Assembly: GCA_014904845.1 (NCBI GenBank)
Contig: MU119747.1
Location: 1-21,525, forward strand
Source of the DNA: Acephala macrosclerotiorum
Taxonomy: Eukaryota; Ascomycota; Leotiomycetes; Helotiales; Mollisiaceae
DNA length: 21,525 bases
Direction of reading: 5' to 3'
Positions 10,344 through 20,779 of the stretch are shown here, piece after piece (position 1 is the stretch's first letter; each line of letters starts with the position of its first letter). Position numbers and translations under genes: made by a program. The notes under the pieces are model-generated. The model saw nothing but the letters and a program-made list of their open reading frames with translations, was not told the origin of the DNA and did not search any database.

Positions 10344-10511
10344 TTAACGTTTATTTATATGTCTCCAATTATCAATAATCGACATATATCGTTTAAATTT
10401 CCATTCTTTCAAAATACGACTTTTTACAATAACAAAATCTTCGAAATCAAATTCCATATATATTATCGTAATATTTACAAATTTCATAATCATCAAAACA
10501 CTTGTTTTCAT
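10344..10511 (-). CDS. ATG-started 55-residue minus-strand frame, hypothetical
   Basis: ATG is at 10509-10511 and TAA at 10344-10346. The product starts MKTSVLMIMKFVNITIIYME, continues with an acidic FDFEDF, and ends with a basic, aromatic region containing KEWKFKRYMSIIDNW. It has five Met and two Trp encoded by TGG, costly codons in DNA this poor in G, and it lies on the G-rich strand of a C-skewed domain. I prefer this reading to the 82-codon plus-strand frame at 10359-10607, which is exactly antisense, in the same codon register, on the C-rich strand. No family is recognised. It could be a whole small gene, an exon ending here, or a remnant. Upstream the frame is open for 11 more codons to a TAA. 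Confidence 0.35.
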   Translation of the reverse strand: MKTSVLMIMKFVNITIIYMEFDFEDFVIVKSRILKEWKFKRYMSIIDNWRHINKR

Positions 10512-11089
10512 AATAAATATTACGATTTTAAATTTTATACAATATTATTAAAATTTTTTACTACTACAAATTACAATTTTCAATTATTTGTTTTTGAAAA
10601 ACAATAATAAACGAATCGCATATTACAAATTCTAACGAAAAAAATAAAAATTTCTTAAACAAAAAAACTTTCTAATAAACTATATCGAATAATAATTAAA
10701 TTTTTTATATAAAAATATACAATTATTATTATCCAAAAATTAACAAATTAAAATAATTTAATTAATTCTATTTTTAACTTTTTTTAAGACGTGTATATTT
10801 GTTATATTATAATCGATAATATTCACTATATTAAAAACTTATAAAATGTTTCTCAATCAATAATCAAATTAAAAAAAAAGTTTTTATTTAATATTCAAAT
10901 AATTCGTAATATTCGAAATATTTATATTAAAAAAAATTATTTCAATATTAAATATATATAAATATTTTCATCGAAAAATAAATTATCCAAATTCGATTTT
11001 AATATATTAAAATTATAATAAAAACAATTTTTCAAACTTTGCAATATTTCAAAGATTTCAATCAAAATTAATATAAATTTAAAAAAAAA

Positions 11090-11313
11090 TTATCGCATTT
11101 TATAGAAACTAATATTAAATCAAAAATTGAAAATTAAAAACTTTTTTATTAACAAAAAACAAAATACTACTTCGTACACTCACATTTATTAATCAATTTT
11201 CGTACTTACTATTACAATTATTAATCTCGCAAATCTCCAACGCCCACAAAATATATCAAATAATTTTCGAATATTTTTTTTCAAATACAATACTTTATAT
11301 ACAATCGAATACT
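11090..11313 (-). pseudogene. minus-strand fragments broken by TGA, two frames
   Basis: First fragment, 11221-11313: SIRLYIKYCI, TGA at 11281-11283, then KKIFENYLIYFVGVGDLRD and TAA. Its GTG GGC GTT GGA GAT run is striking in this background. Second fragment, in another frame: ATG at 11183-11185 followed at once by TGA, then VYEVVFCFLLIKKFLIFNF, TGA at 11120-11122, FNISFYKMR and TAA at 11090-11092. Both look like pieces of coding text on the G-rich strand. Either the sequence is decayed, TGA is sense, or the resemblance is chance. No family is recognised. Confidence 0.2.
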
Positions 11314-11384
11314 CTATAACTACAAATAAAGTAAATATTACTATCGTATATACATATAATCAAAATATAAACTTTTTTTTTTAT

Positions 11385-11402
11385 AAAAAAATCGATTTTT
11401 TT
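11385..11402. repeat. 18-bp perfect palindrome centred on TCGA
   Basis: A7-TCGA-T7 is a perfect palindrome; the T-run continues to 11405. No neighbouring gene suggests a role. Confidence 0.7.
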
Positions 11403-12791
11403 TTTAATTATTCAATAATTTAAATATATATATCTATTGATTAAAGTAAATATATAACGAAAATTTGTAAACGTTTTAAATTAACGTATATTAATTTGAA
11501 TTCCTTTGTATTAATAATAAGAAAATAATAATTTATTCTTTAATTATATAACTAATTTGAATATTTCTAATTTATTACTAATCGAAAACGAATTACTTTA
11601 TTTGAATATTACATATTGTTACCGTTTTCAAAAAAAAATTATTAATTCGATCGTATTTATATTTTATCAAAAAATCGATCGCGAATATATTTCAATAAAT
11701 AAAATTCAATATTAATAACAAACCAAATCAAATTTCTAAACTTTAAACGTATTAAACTAACAATATTACAATTTTACTTAAAATCGCTTATTTTTATATT
11801 TTTATATTTTCAAACAATATACAACGAATTATAGTTTTACTTTTTTTATTCTATAAAATATATAATAAAAATTACTTTATATATTAATAAAACGATTTAT
11901 TATAAACTTATTATCGATATATTTTTTTATTATAACAACAAATACCGAATTTATATAGAACAATTTCATTTAAATTAAACACTCAAATCTATTAGAATTA
12001 ATCAAATTGGGAAATTGTATATAAATATTAAAAAAACAAAAAAAAAATTTCTATTTGTTATATATATCGATATATATTTATCTATCGATCGCAACTTTTC
12101 CTTTTGATTTAACGTTTTCTGAAATAGAATTTTAAAATAATCGTTTTCATATTATCGATATAAATTGCTCTATAATAACAATTAAAAAAGCGTTTTTACA
12201 ATATTCATTATTCGATCAATAAACTTTCAAAACAAAAAATAAACTTCTCGTAAAAACAAATATTACTTTAAAAATTATATTAAACAAACAAAACTAAAAT
12301 TTGTAATAAATTATAAATATAAAAATATAATACGATTAAATAAAAAAATAATTAAAAATACAAAAATTGTTTATAGAATTGTTAAATATATAATATCTCA
12401 AATTAATAAAATAAAAAATTATTAGATTTTATTCAAAAAAATTAATAATAACATTTTCTTTTTTTTGCATTTCAAATAAAATATTATTCAAATCTTTTAT
12501 TAATATATATTATTATTTTTTTACAATATATTCACACTTAATTTTCGTTGTATTAAATTTATTTCTATTTATTTTTAGTAATTGATTTTTTATAGTTTTT
12601 ACTATTTTTAAAAATATATTTATTAATATAAAAATTGTAAATAATCCTTATTATATTGATTTTTATATAACGTTCAATCTTTTTACCATCTATATTTTCA
12701 ATCGTTTTATTATCGTACGACGATTCAATTTTTATTATTATATAAAAAAATAATTTTTATTATTTAAAATTCTTTTTCACATATAAATCCA

Positions 12792-12851
12792 CGAAATATT
12801 TTTCTATAGAATAATTTTTCGCGAAATAATTTTCTATAAATTAATTTAATA
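12792..12851. repeat. two-copy 30-bp imperfect tandem repeat
   Basis: Copy 1 at 12792-12821 and copy 2 at 12822-12851 both start CGAAATA and share the core TTTTCTATA. They differ at several positions, mainly toward the right end. Confidence 0.5.
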
Positions 12852-12959
12852 TAACGAGCATTTGTCGCAAAAAAATTTAAATTTTAATTAAATCGATTAT
12901 TTTTATAAATTCGTAAATACTATTTATATTAATTTTAATATATTGTTATTTGTTTACCA

Positions 12960-14928
12960 TTACTATAATACTATATAATGGTTAAAAAATTTTAACGTCA
13001 TTTGAAATAATTCAAATACGAAACGAAAAACCAATTGTAATTATTATATAAATTTATAACAAATTATTAATTTTTATATATTGTAAAGTTGTATTTAATA
13101 TTTGATTTTCGATTTCCAATATACTATTAATAAAATATTTATATTCAATTTAAAGTAACGTTATAAAAATATAATAATTAAAATCGTATTTTTTTATTAT
13201 ATAATCAATTTTTTTTCGCGAATTGTTTAAAAACGATTTAAACGTTACAAAATAAATATTTATTTTATAGAAAGTTTATTGGAAATATATTTATTAAAAA
13301 ATTGATAATATGTATTTAATATTAAATTTAATTTTTTCGAAATATTTTTATAATAAACTTTTTCGAGAAACGATATTTATATTGAATAATTTAAAATAAA
13401 CTTTTTAGTATATATATTTAAAATACAAATAATTTAAAATTCAAAGTTATTAACGATTAATATTAAAAATTATATATATATTTTACGTATTAATTTAATT
13501 GAAAATATAATATAAATATCGATTTATTTGAAAAAAAAAATACTAATAAACTACGAAATAAATAAATAATATACGAATTCTATAAAATAAATAAAAAACA
13601 ATATATTAAATATATATTTTAATATTATTAAAACAATCAATTTTGTATTATTAGTATTTATATGTATTTAATATAATAAAAATAAATAAATAGTGCATTT
13701 CTATATATTTAAATTATTACAAAATATTATAGAGTTTATTAGTTTTCAAAGAAAATATTTTTATATAAAAACAATTTCTATTAATACGACGATTTTATAT
13801 TTTTTAAAATCAATTATTTTAATATAAATATTCGTAATATAAATTTTATTGTAAAACTATTATTAAAACGAAATTTTAATAAATTTATAGACTTTGAAAT
13901 TCGTTTATAATATTATATTTTTTTAAAAAAAATAAAAATTTGTATTTGAATAAAAAATATTACTTTTAAATAATTTAATAAATTTAATATATAATTATAA
14001 ATTGAATTATTTAATTATTGTAAATTATTATTATTACAAATATTACGAAAAAGCAAATATTATACGAATGTATACACCTGTTAATAATTACTAATAATTA
14101 TTATAAATTCCAATTTTAATTAATATTAGAAAAATATAATATAAAATTTTTTTTTTATTAATTAATATTTAATATTACGAATAAAAAAATTTATTAATTG
14201 AAAAAACTATTTAAAATTCGTTGTAAATAGAAATAAAAATTGAAAAATTGATAAAATATACAATTAAATAAAAAGATTATAATTTAATTTTTTGTACGTT
14301 TTATTTGAACAAATAATATCGATTATTTATATCGTTAAAACGAATTATTTTTAGAATAATAATAGGTATAATATTAGTTTTATCGTTTTATATTTTTTAT
14401 TTTTTTAATATTATAAATTAATTCTCGAGGAATTAATATTTTATTTTTTTTATCATTTTTCTATAAAAAGTATTATTTACAATTAGCGATCAAATTTAAT
14501 ATAATTGAACAAAATAATATAATTTATTAAAATAAAATTACAACAAATTCAATATTTCTCGAAATATAATATTAATAAATTTAAATTGAATTGAAATAAT
14601 AATAAATTCGAATTAATTGTAATTATAATAAATATTTTTAATATTATTTTCTATTTTATATATATAATTTTGGTAAAAATTGATAGATTGAATTAGTAAA
14701 AAATGTAATTTTTTTTTAATAAATATTTTTTTTATGATTTTAAATATATTTTTATTATTATTTTCATTTTAAATTCGATAATTTTTATTTTTATATATAA
14801 CAAAATCAACAAAATGCATTTATATTTCGATATAATATAACGCATATAAAAATGACAAAAATTATTTAAAAATAATATAAAAATTTAATTTTTTAATAAT
14901 CGAATTTTAATGTAATTAAACGTTTACG
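12960..14928. other. gene-free A+T-rich DNA, weakly G-leaning
   Basis: No gene is recognised. G slightly outnumbers C outside CpG (for example 13261-13320: 6 G and no C). A hairpin lies at 14417-14437. The rest is A/T runs. Confidence 0.55.
14417..14437. repeat. hairpin, 8-bp arms, TCGAG loop
   Basis: ATTAATTC at 14417-14424 and GAATTAAT at 14430-14437 are perfect reverse complements around TCGAG. The centre contains CTCGAG. Confidence 0.65.
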
Positions 14929-15008
14929 TTTTTATTATTATTTAGTACTTTTTATTATTAATTAAAATTTCTTATCATTGTTTAGTGTTTTTTATTATTG
15001 TTTAATCC
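14929..15008 (+). repeat. 4 x 20-bp tandem array (left array)
   Basis: Four consecutive units of exactly 20 bp: TTTTTATTATTATTTAGTAC, TTTTTATTATTAATTAAAAT, TTCTTATCATTGTTTAGTGT, TTTTTATTATTGTTTAATCC. They share TTATTATTRTTTARTNY with scattered changes. There are no unique spacers, so this is not a CRISPR. Read on the opposite strand, the array at 18281-18360 has the same unit length, the same copy number and a similar consensus, so the two look like an inverted pair. No ORF spans it. Confidence 0.75.
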
Positions 15009-15062
15009 ATTTGTATTTTTCATTTTTTTATATTTACAAGAATAGAAATATTATTTCGATCG

Positions 15063-15104
15063 TTCGTTAAAATTGTTTTAAAATTTTAAAATTCGTTTAA
15101 CGAA
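15063..15104. repeat. 42-bp interrupted palindrome
   Basis: Outer arms TTCGTTAAA (15063-15071) and TTTAACGAA (15096-15104) are perfect. A 4-base mismatch follows on each side, then a 16-base self-complementary centre, TTTTAAAATTTTAAAA. In all 34 of 42 positions are symmetric. It overlaps the end of the minus-strand frame that stops at 15078 and could be a terminator-like, protein-binding or cruciform-prone site. No function can be shown. Confidence 0.7.
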
Positions 15105-15436
15105 AATTTGAAAGTAGTTACAACGTTTATCAAAAGACTTCATATAATACGCAATACACTACTCGAAATTATTCGTTACATTTAACTTCGAACTACTAAT
15201 ATCACTTTACTTTAAATTGAAAACGCTTTTTATTTCGCTTTAAAACAATTTTAAAAAGAATTGAAATATTATCGACTAATACTCGAAGTTTACCGTTAAA
15301 AAAAACTCAAAAATCGAACAAAAATTTTTTTTTTTAAATATAAAAAAAAATACAAAATTATAACATTTAATATCGCGACAAAATAAAACGACCACAAGTT
15401 TTTCCGTGAAATCAATCTATTTTCAAATAACGACCT
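15078..15436 (-). pseudogene. decayed minus-strand coding-like region
   Basis: The + strand is C-rich here. One minus frame reads LGRYLKID, TGA, FHGKTCGRFILSRY, TAA, an A/T-only stretch with stops, then VFFNGKLRVLVDNISILFKI and VLKRNKKRFQFKVK to TGA at 15202-15204. A second frame, starting about where the first stops, reads SDISSSKLNVTNNFE, TAG at 15159-15161, then CIAYYMKSFDKRCNYFQIF and VKRILKF to TAA at 15078-15080. Stops and a frame change within one strongly basic, Gly/Cys-containing stretch look like a gene broken by G:C to A:T change and indels. I recognise no family; a mobile-element origin is possible because it lies between the two inverted 20-bp arrays, but this is inference. No intact start exists. 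Confidence 0.25.
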
Positions 15437-15559
15437 AATTACACTAATTAAAAATATTCAAATAATTTCTAAAAAAAACTATTTTAATCAAATTTATAAA
15501 AAAAAAATTTTAATTTCCATATATATTATTTTTTTTTTCTATTTTTATTATCGTTTTAT

Positions 15560-16062
15560 TAATATACGTAATAAAAAATATCGTTTTTAATTCGTTTTTT
15601 TATTTGCTTAAATCTCGAACGCAAAAAAAAAATTTGTAGTAATTATTTATTACTATTTAAACTATTACTAATTATAAATAAATATAGAAATTTTATTGAA
15701 TTTTTTAATCGCAAATTTCGATTTATTAAATATTAATTAATATAATAAAAAAAAAAATTTAAATTTTATATCAAATATTATTATACAAAAATTATTTCGA
15801 ATTAAATTATAATTATTATTCGTTAACAATATTATTCTTTCAATAATATATCGATTATTATTACTTTTATCAATTTTCTTATTACAATTAACGTTTTCGA
15901 ATTATTAAAATTTTTTAATATTCGAATATATTAATATATAATAACAATTATTATCAAATTAAAAAAAATAATAAATTATATCGTAAAATACGAGATTTTA
16001 TATAAATATAAATAATTTTTAATAATTATAATCGATGGATTTAAAAAAACAATAAAAATTCG
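15560..16062. other. gene-free A+T-rich DNA
   Basis: Nothing is seen beyond A/T runs and CpG-centred words such as TTCGAA and TCGA. Confidence 0.6.
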
Positions 16063-16260
16063 CAAAAAAAAAATTTATATAAAATCGATTTTACAAATAT
16101 AATTTCGAGTAATTTCAATAAAAATTTATGAAAAAAAAATTTATACAAAGTTGATTTTATAAATATAATTTCGAATTATTTTAAATCGATTAAAACGTAC
16201 GATAATTGTTTACGAAATAAGATTTTACGTAAAATCGATTTAATAAATATAATTTTCAAA
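16063..16260. repeat. three-copy degenerate repeat, about 66-84 bp period
   Basis: The core ATCGATTTTACAAATATAAT (16084 on) recurs as GTTGATTTTATAAATATAAT (16150 on) and as ATCGATTTAATAAATATAAT (16234 on), spaced 66 and 84 bases apart. Copies 1 and 2 also share a preceding poly-A and AATTTAT stretch, and all three share the following TTTCRA-like end. Copy differences include TCGA against TTGA, a C to T change at a CpG. It is too diverged and irregular to be a young satellite. It lies within the 3.27-kb interval between the inverted 20-bp arrays. Confidence 0.65.
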
Positions 16261-18127
16261 GCGTACAAATATAAAAATAGAATAATTTTCAATTTTAAAA
16301 GTTTGTAATTAATAAAAAACGATATTAATTTTAATCGATAATTATAACGATTATATATTTTTACAATTGAATTATTTTTTTATTTTTTATTAAATACTTT
16401 TTATTTCGTACAATTATTAGTTTCTCGTTAATTTTAAATTTATTTCTAATAAAAAAAATAATATATTTTGTAATTATTAAATTTACATTTATTATATTTT
16501 ATTTGATTTATTAATAAATAATATAATTTCTTTTATCGAATTATTTATAATTAATAAAAGTCTTTTTATATTTCTATTTGCTTTTTATATGATTTTATAT
16601 ATTTTTTAATATAATATATTTTTTATTAAATTTTATTATTAAAATCTTTTTATTTAATTTTTTTTAATATTTGAATTTAATTAATTTCGTAATAAACATT
16701 TAATAAAATTAATTATTAACAATATTATTTCGTTTTTTGATTAAAAAAAATAATATATTGTAATATTAAAAAACTTTTAATTTTTAATCAAATATTAATA
16801 GCATTGCGTAATTAATACGTAAATTGAAATAGTTATTAATATTATTAGTTTTTATTTTATTTATTGAAAATATTTTCTTTTTAAATATTATTTAAAGTTT
16901 TATAAACGTGCGATTTAAATCGAAACAATTATATTTTTATTATATTTAATGAAAATATATTAATAATATTTTTTATATATATATTTAAACAATAAAATTT
17001 GTTATATTATTAATAATTTGTATTAAATTATTAAAAGATTTTGTAATATTAATATTATTTTATATTTTTTCAAAAACTTTTTATAAAATTAATTATTAAA
17101 TTACAATTTCGATTTCGATTATTATTAAAATATTTTTTTAAATTTGTATTTAATAAAATTGAAATTTTAATAAAATAAATAATATAATTTACTTAAAAAA
17201 GTAATTATATTTAATATATAGAATTGTTATTATAATTACGAAAAGCGATGTACAAAATAATAAAAAATAAATAAAACGTTGAAAAGTTTAAAATGTAAAC
17301 AATAATAAGTAAAAAAAGTCTTTCGATTTATCAAATTAAAAATTGATATTTTACGATGAAACAAATAACATTGAAATTTTTTATTCGATATTTTATTTGT
17401 TTTTATTGTATTTGTAATTAAATACCAATTTCAAAAACTCGTTTATATTTTGAAATAAAATCGATAATAATTACACAAAAGAAAATTATAATAATAATCG
17501 TTATTATAACTTTCGAATAATTGTTTTAATATTATTTAAAGTTTTTTCTTTAATTCAAAAAAAAGAAAAAAATAGAAAGAAAAAAAAAAAAAAGTGGAAA
17601 AAAATAAAAAAAAGTAAAAAAAATCAAATTTTTTTTTTTATTGATTAAAATCCATATAAATCGATTTACCGTTTCGCGTTTTATTAATTAATACGTTCTA
17701 AGTAGTACGGTTTGTAAAAAGTCATACAAAAAAATACTTAAAAAACGAATATTAAATTCGTATATATACTTGAAAAACGATTAAATTTGATTTTTAAATA
17801 TATATATAAAAACAAATAATAGTAAATAAACGTTTTTTTTATACAATTTTCTAATATTATTAAACAAATATCATTATTTGAATTTTTTATTTTACGTTTT
17901 ATTTTACGTAGAATTATTTATTTTGATTTCTTTTTAAAATTAATATTTCATTAGTAAATCGTTTTATTATCGCTTTTTATTATTGATTATTTATATAGTA
18001 AAAAAAAATGTAATTGAAAATAGTTTATTAATATTATTAAAATATTAAAAAAGTTATTTTTATAATTTCGAGACATAGAATTAATATTATTATATTTATT
18101 TAAATATATTTAATAAATTGTTTTATT
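16261..18127. other. gene-free A+T-rich DNA, G-leaning in the second half
   Basis: No gene is recognised. G outnumbers C from about 16.6 kb. A mixed G+C island at 17661-17711 contains ACCGT and its complement ACGGT 39 bases apart. A purine-rich stretch of A and G lies at 17,560-17,630. ATG at 17249 opens only eight codons. Confidence 0.6.
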
Positions 18128-18235
18128 TTATTTTTTTATAAAATAATAATTTGTCTTCTCTACGTTTTGCCCGTTTTCAATTAATTTTCTTACGATATTA
18201 TAATATCTCAAACGAATATTTTTTATCAAACAATT
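18128..18235 (-). pseudogene. 35-codon minus-strand frame without ATG
   Basis: After TAA at 18236-18238 the frame reads NCLIKNIRLRYYNIVRKLIE, then NGQNVEKTNYYFIKK and TAA at 18128-18130. It coincides with a local C-rich patch on the + strand containing GCCCG, rare here. A second minus frame over the same bases also reads protein-like, which shows that such text can come from base composition alone. No family is recognised. Confidence 0.15.
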
Positions 18236-18280
18236 TTAATTTAATTTTCAAATAAAAATATAACGTTAATTATTAATATA

Positions 18281-18360
18281 ATATACTAAATATTATCAAA
18301 ATGCATTAAACATTATCAAAATATACTAAATATTATCAAAGTACACTAAATATTAATACA
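18281..18360 (-). repeat. 4 x 20-bp tandem array (right array)
   Basis: Four exact 20-bp units on the + strand: ATATACTAAATATTATCAAA, ATGCATTAAACATTATCAAA, ATATACTAAATATTATCAAA (identical to the first), GTACACTAAATATTAATACA. On the minus strand the consensus is TTTGATAATRTTTARTRYAY, which aligns at about 16 of 20 positions with the rotated unit of the array at 14929-15008 (TTTATTATTRTTTARTNYTT). Same unit length, same copy number and opposite orientation suggest a common origin. There are no spacers and no ORF. Confidence 0.8.
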
Positions 18361-20575
18361 ACGTATTTCGATTATATTTATTTATTGATTTCTATTGTAT
18401 AAATTTAATATTTATAATTACTAATTGTTTTTTTTCTTTTTATTAGTTTTAATTATAAAAAACGTTTGAAAAATATTTTCAAATTTTAATCTATTTTTTA
18501 ATTTGAGTTTGAAATTCAATATTTTTAATAATAATTTTAAACAAAAACATTAAAATAAATAATATATATAAAAAATATTTACAAAACGAAACAAATTGTT
18601 TTTCTATTCATTGTTTTTTTTTTTTTATTTACGAATTATAAATTTTATTTTTTTTTATTATTAAAACGTTTATTATTATATCGTTTTTAGAACTTATATT
18701 TTATTTATAAAAATAATTAATAATCTCTTTTTTTATTTACAAAATAATTACTTTTTCGAACGTTTATTTATTTAATATTAATCAAACGATAAATCGATTA
18801 TTAATAATATTTCTTTTTAATTATTTTATTATTAATTTTTTTCGTTAATAAAAAAAAATAATTATAAAAATCTTTCGAATTTTATACGATTTTTTTTTTA
18901 TTATACGTATTATCAAATTTTTTTTTTTTTTAAATTTTATAATTATTATTATTTTATTTTCCAAAAAATCGAAAAATTAATTAAATACTTTTTTAAAAAT
19001 TTTTTATTGAAATAAAATTATTAAAAAATTTTATTACCATTTTTTATTATTTATAACGAAAACAATTATAATTATTATTAAACGAAAATTGTTTTTATAT
19101 ATTTCAAAATAAAAAAAAAATTAATTTTTTTCGATTTTATTTTTTTTAAATATTTTTACAATTATTAAAAAACTCGATTATTAAATTCATTTAATATTCT
19201 ACAAATTTACATTTTTAGACTAAATAATATAGCGCTATAAATATCAATATAATATTATTTTAGAATTCTTCGATATATTATTCAATTTTCATAATAATTT
19301 TATTTAATTCGTTTAAAAACACAAAATAATAATTAATTAATTATTATTACTTAAAAAAGCAAATCTTTGTTTTTATATAAAAATTATATATTATTAATAT
19401 AAATAAATAAATATTGTTTTTTTAATAGTTTTTATTATATTAAATAATATCGATCGCAATATTTTTTAATATTTTATTCGATTTTTTTAAAATCCTTTGA
19501 TTTTTTTTTGATTTAATTATATAATAATTTAAAAAACAATATTTTAGTATTATATTAATCGATTAAAAGTTTTCAATTTTAAATATATATTTTAAATCGA
19601 AAATCGTATATAAAATTAATTTAAAATAATTTATATTTTTTTCAATCGATTTTTTTTTTTAAAAAAATATTCAAAAAAATATTTCATAGAAATTAACAAA
19701 ATCAAATATAGAATTTATAAATAAATTTTTTATTAAAATTTTAATTATAAATATTTTTTCGAACGACGAATATTTAAAAAATATTAATAAATTATAATCA
19801 AAATTTATTAATAATATTTTAATATATTTAAATGTAAATAAAGAATTAACAAATTATTTTATACGTTTTATAAAAATATATTAAAATCTTTTTATAATAT
19901 ATATTATTAATATTAAATAATATTTTATTTTTCTATAAAATATACATTTTATAATAACTATAAATTTAATTTTTTTCAAATAAAAATTTCAATTTCGTGA
20001 ATTTTCAAAAATATAAAATATTATTAATTCAAAAAACAATTTTATTAATTGTAAAAAATATATAATTGAAAATTTTTTTTATTTTTCGTTTATATTTTTA
20101 TATATTGTAAAATTACGATATTTAAAAAATATATTAAATAAAATCTTTGAGATTTTTTATTTATTAATAAAATATTTCAAAAAAAAATAAAAAACAAAAA
20201 TTGAAAAAAATATAAAAATGAAAAAGAAAACAATTAGAAAAAAAACAAGTAAATTTTAATACGAAATTCTTTAAAAGCGTTTTTTGTATAATTTTTGTAT
20301 TAATCATTTATAGAAATTTATTGAATCAAATAAAATATTTTTTTTTTTTTTGAATTTTAAAGCGATTAAAAAAAATATTATATTAAATTTTAATAAAAAT
20401 ACTTTAAATATAAAAAAAATAAAAACAAACAATAACGCATAATATAAAAAAATCAATAATTTTAAAAATACGAATCAAAATATTAAAATAAGAAATCAAT
20501 TATTACAAAATATTTTAAAATTTTTAAATTATTATAAAAAAATTAAAAATTTCTTTAATTTTCAAAAATTGTTTA
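18361..20575. other. gene-free A+T-rich DNA
   Basis: Over 2.2 kb I see no gene, RNA or tandem repeat, only A/T runs and scattered CpG. The single small item is the 12-bp palindrome TATAGCGCTATA at 19228-19239. Confidence 0.6.
19228..19239. repeat. 12-bp palindrome TATAGCGCTATA
   Basis: A perfect palindrome with four consecutive G/C, which is rare in this window. There is no neighbouring gene. Confidence 0.7.
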
Positions 20576-20779
20576 TTAAAATTCGATATTTAATATAGAA
20601 AAAAACTTTCTCCCAATTACAATTTTTCAATAATAATACTTTTCTACTTTTAAAGTCTCAAAACAACAAAATATATTTACTTTTAATATTTTTCATATTA
20701 TACATTTATCGTAAATCACGAACTTTCATACGAAACCGTTTTTATCATATTTATTTCTTTTAAATATAATCAAAAAATA
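20576..20779 (-). pseudogene. 67-codon minus-strand frame broken only by three TGA
   Basis: After TAG the frame reads YFLIIFKRNKYDKNGFV, TGA (20726-20728), KFVIYDKCII, TGA (20693-20695), KILKVNIFCCFETLKVEK and three Tyr, TGA (20627-20629), KIVIGRKFFSILNIEF and TAA at 20576-20578. All three internal stops are TGA, and each sits beside hydrophobic or aromatic residues where Trp would fit. The + strand is C-rich here, so this is the G-rich strand. If TGA is sense the frame is whole but lacks ATG. Several frames of this length without TAA or TAG are expected by chance in 21.5 kb. No family is recognised. Confidence 0.2.

Larger units (their letters stand above)
10080..12780. other. C-skewed domain (+ strand)
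   Basis: C again outnumbers G outside CpG; for example 10141-10200 has 8 C and no G, and 11161-11220 has no G outside CpG. Minus-strand frames at 10344-10511 and 11090-11313 lie within it. From 10,620 to 11,080 and from 11,320 to 12,780 I see no gene. An 18-bp palindrome at 11385-11402 is listed separately. Confidence 0.6.

Noticed and set aside
10359..10607. 82-codon ATG-started plus-strand frame
   Set aside because: It is on the C-rich strand, in the same register as the minus frame 10344-10511, and its Phe/Tyr/Asn/His text is what the antisense of an A+T-rich coding frame gives.
14929..15008. Possible CRISPR array, here or at 18281-18360
   Set aside because: Units abut with no unique spacers, are only 20 bp, and no cas-like gene is present.
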